Assembly (NCBI GenBank): GCA_004356385.1
Contig: SMXL01000130.1
Span: forward strand, 1-6,105
From: Bacteroidota bacterium
Lineage (GTDB): Bacteria > Bacteroidota > Rhodothermia > Rhodothermales > UBA10348
Direction: 5' to 3'
Length of the DNA stretch: 6,105 nt
In this document: positions 5,111 through 6,105 of the stretch, piece by piece
Numbering within the stretch: position 1 is the first letter of the stretch
How the letters are laid out: every line of letters begins with the position of its first letter
Notes under the pieces: generated by a model
Database searches by the model: none
Seen by the model: only the letters and a program-made list of their open reading frames with translations
Told to the model about the DNA's origin: nothing
Translations under genes and position numbers: made by a program

Positions 5111-6105
5111 TCTCCTTCTCCACTCTACTTGATTGAATTACGTAACCTCTAATCAGAACGTCATCCCCGAATCTCTCAAGACTTGTTTTACCCAGTCGTG
5201 TGGCCTTACTAGGCCGCGGAACACCATTTCCGTGAACTGGACTGAGTGCCTCAGGGCCTCCGATAATGATTGGAGCAACGAACGCCCACAGCTCCTGTAC
5301 ATGTCCTTTATCGAAAAAACTGCCGAAGACGTCGGCCCCGCCTTCGACCAAAAGGCTTCTGGTACCTCGATTCCCGAGCTCGTCGAGGAGAACAGATAGT
5401 TTTACTTGGCCAGAGCCGGTCCGAGGGAAAGTCCATACTTCGACGCCCAGTTTTTCGAGCGCCCGCCTGTGCTCTTCGGGCATGGCATCCGTTGTGGCCA
5501 CCACCGAACCTCCGGACGACTCAGAATCAAACATTGCGGATTCAATGGGCACGCGACCATGACTATCCAGCACGATTCGTCTCGGCTGAGAGCCTTCATA
5601 CCCCTCCATTCGCGCCGTCAGAAGCGGATTATCTGAAATGGCCGTGCCGGCTCCTACGAGGACCGCATCGACGACACTCCGAAGTTTGTGAACTTCAGCA
5701 CGGGCGTCTGCTCCCGTTATCCACCGGCTCTCTCCACTACGAGTGGCAATTTTTCCATCCAGGCTCATCGCAAACTTGGCTACCACGTAGGGCCGTCCAG
5801 TCCGGACCGCGTGGATGTAAAAGCGGTTCAGGTGCCTTGCTTCTTCCCCGCAAAGACCCTCGTGAACGACGAGTCCAGCATTCTCCAAATACTCATGTCC
5901 ACTCCCAGACACTGACGGATTTGGATCCCGCACGGCATAACTCACTTCAGTGACACCTGCTCTCACGATCGCCTCCGTGCAGGGTGGTGTCCTGCCTGTA
6001 TGATTACAGGGCTCGAGCGTCACGTGCAGGGTCGAATTCATAGCGAGATCCCCGGCTTCGCGAAGAGCTTCCACTTCGGCGTGGGGGCCGCCCGCTCGAC
6101 TATGA
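5091..6105 (-). CDS. ribD: Bifunctional diaminohydroxyphosphoribosylaminopyrimidine deaminase / 5-amino-6-(5-phosphoribosylamino)uracil reductase, 5' end beyond window
   Basis: The frame stays open to the right edge and gives 337 residues; full RibD proteins are some 360-380, so about 30-45 N-terminal residues lie outside. The GTG at 6074 is not the start, because conserved GGPHAEVEAL is read straight across it. The deaminase domain shows the zinc site: HAE (6075-6083) and PCNHTGRTPPC, with cysteines at about 6006-6008 and 5979-5981. The NADPH-dependent reductase domain begins with RPYVVAKFAMSLDGKIAT, followed by SRWITGADAR, the AVLVGAGTAISDNPLLTAR block, and LLVEGGADVFGSFF near the end. RibD performs the second and third steps of the GTP branch in the cytoplasm. 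It is the first visible gene of the rib operon and overlaps ribE by 20 bp. Any FMN riboswitch would lie upstream, outside the window. Confidence 0.96.
   Translation of the reverse strand, partial: HSRAGGPHAEVEALREAGDLAMNSTLHVTLEPCNHTGRTPPCTEAIVRAGVTEVSYAVRDPNPSVSGSGHEYLENAGLVVHEGLCGEEARHLNRFYIHAVRTGRPYVVAKFAMSLDGKIATRSGESRWITGADARAEVHKLRSVVDAVLVGAGTAISDNPLLTARMEGYEGSQPRRIVLDSHGRVPIESAMFDSESSGGSVVATTDAMPEEHRRALEKLGVEVWTFPRTGSGQVKLSVLLDELGNRGTRSLLVEGGADVFGSFFDKGHVQELWAFVAPIIIGGPEALSPVHGNGVPRPSKATRLGKTSLERFGDDVLIRGYVIQSSRVEKENVHGNC

Noticed and set aside
5270..5953. Long 227-codon plus-strand ORF opposite ribD
   Set aside because: It is antisense to strongly conserved RibD sequence, is rich in Arg, Pro and Ser as expected of a shadow frame, and shows no domain.

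Overview
The window looks like chromosomal DNA from a bacterium of moderate GC content. It has a complete bacterial riboflavin operon with a fused RibBA, a bacterial PlsC-type acyltransferase and a tRNA-Gln. The lineage cannot be fixed from sequence alone. A fused RibBA argues against the typical gammaproteobacterial arrangement, where ribA and ribB are separate.

Layout. (1) Positions 1-452 (+) are the 3' end of a plsC-like 1-acylglycerol-3-phosphate acyltransferase gene, cut by the left window edge. (2) Positions 527-599 (+) are an intact tRNA-Gln(CUG), with a likely intrinsic terminator at 610-655. (3) Positions about 601-2577 are a small accessory segment. It holds a short, apparently C-terminally truncated membrane protein gene (665-853, -), an intact MscS-type mechanosensitive channel gene (932-1975, +), a one-repeat fragment of a zinc-ribbon protein (2001-2225, -), and an AT-rich stretch with no recognisable gene. 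(4) Positions 2578-2620 repeat the 3' half of the tRNA, from the anticodon loop to the discriminator base plus one base, at 42 of 43 positions. A second plus-strand terminator follows at 2664-2699. (5) Positions 2738-6105 (-) are a tightly packed operon read as ribD (start beyond the right edge), ribE, ribBA, ribH.

The main point of interest is the pair of tRNA-derived repeats exactly 2,020 bp apart. This is the footprint of site-specific integration into a tRNA gene: an intact tRNA at one end, an orphan 3' tRNA end at the other, and accessory genes between. No integrase gene is visible inside, so the segment is either a decayed island or a cargo element moved in trans. The orphan copy has lost the conserved G53-C61 pair of the T stem, as expected for DNA no longer under tRNA selection, and a terminator that could have been the original tRNA terminator lies just beyond it.

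Functionally, the rib genes encode all four proteins usually needed from GTP and ribulose 5-phosphate to riboflavin, apart from the dephosphorylation step done by separate phosphatases. RibBA opens both branches, RibD does deamination and reduction, RibH makes lumazine and RibE dismutates it to riboflavin. The mechanosensitive channel is the only clearly intact protein gene of the insert and would act at the cytoplasmic membrane during osmotic downshock.
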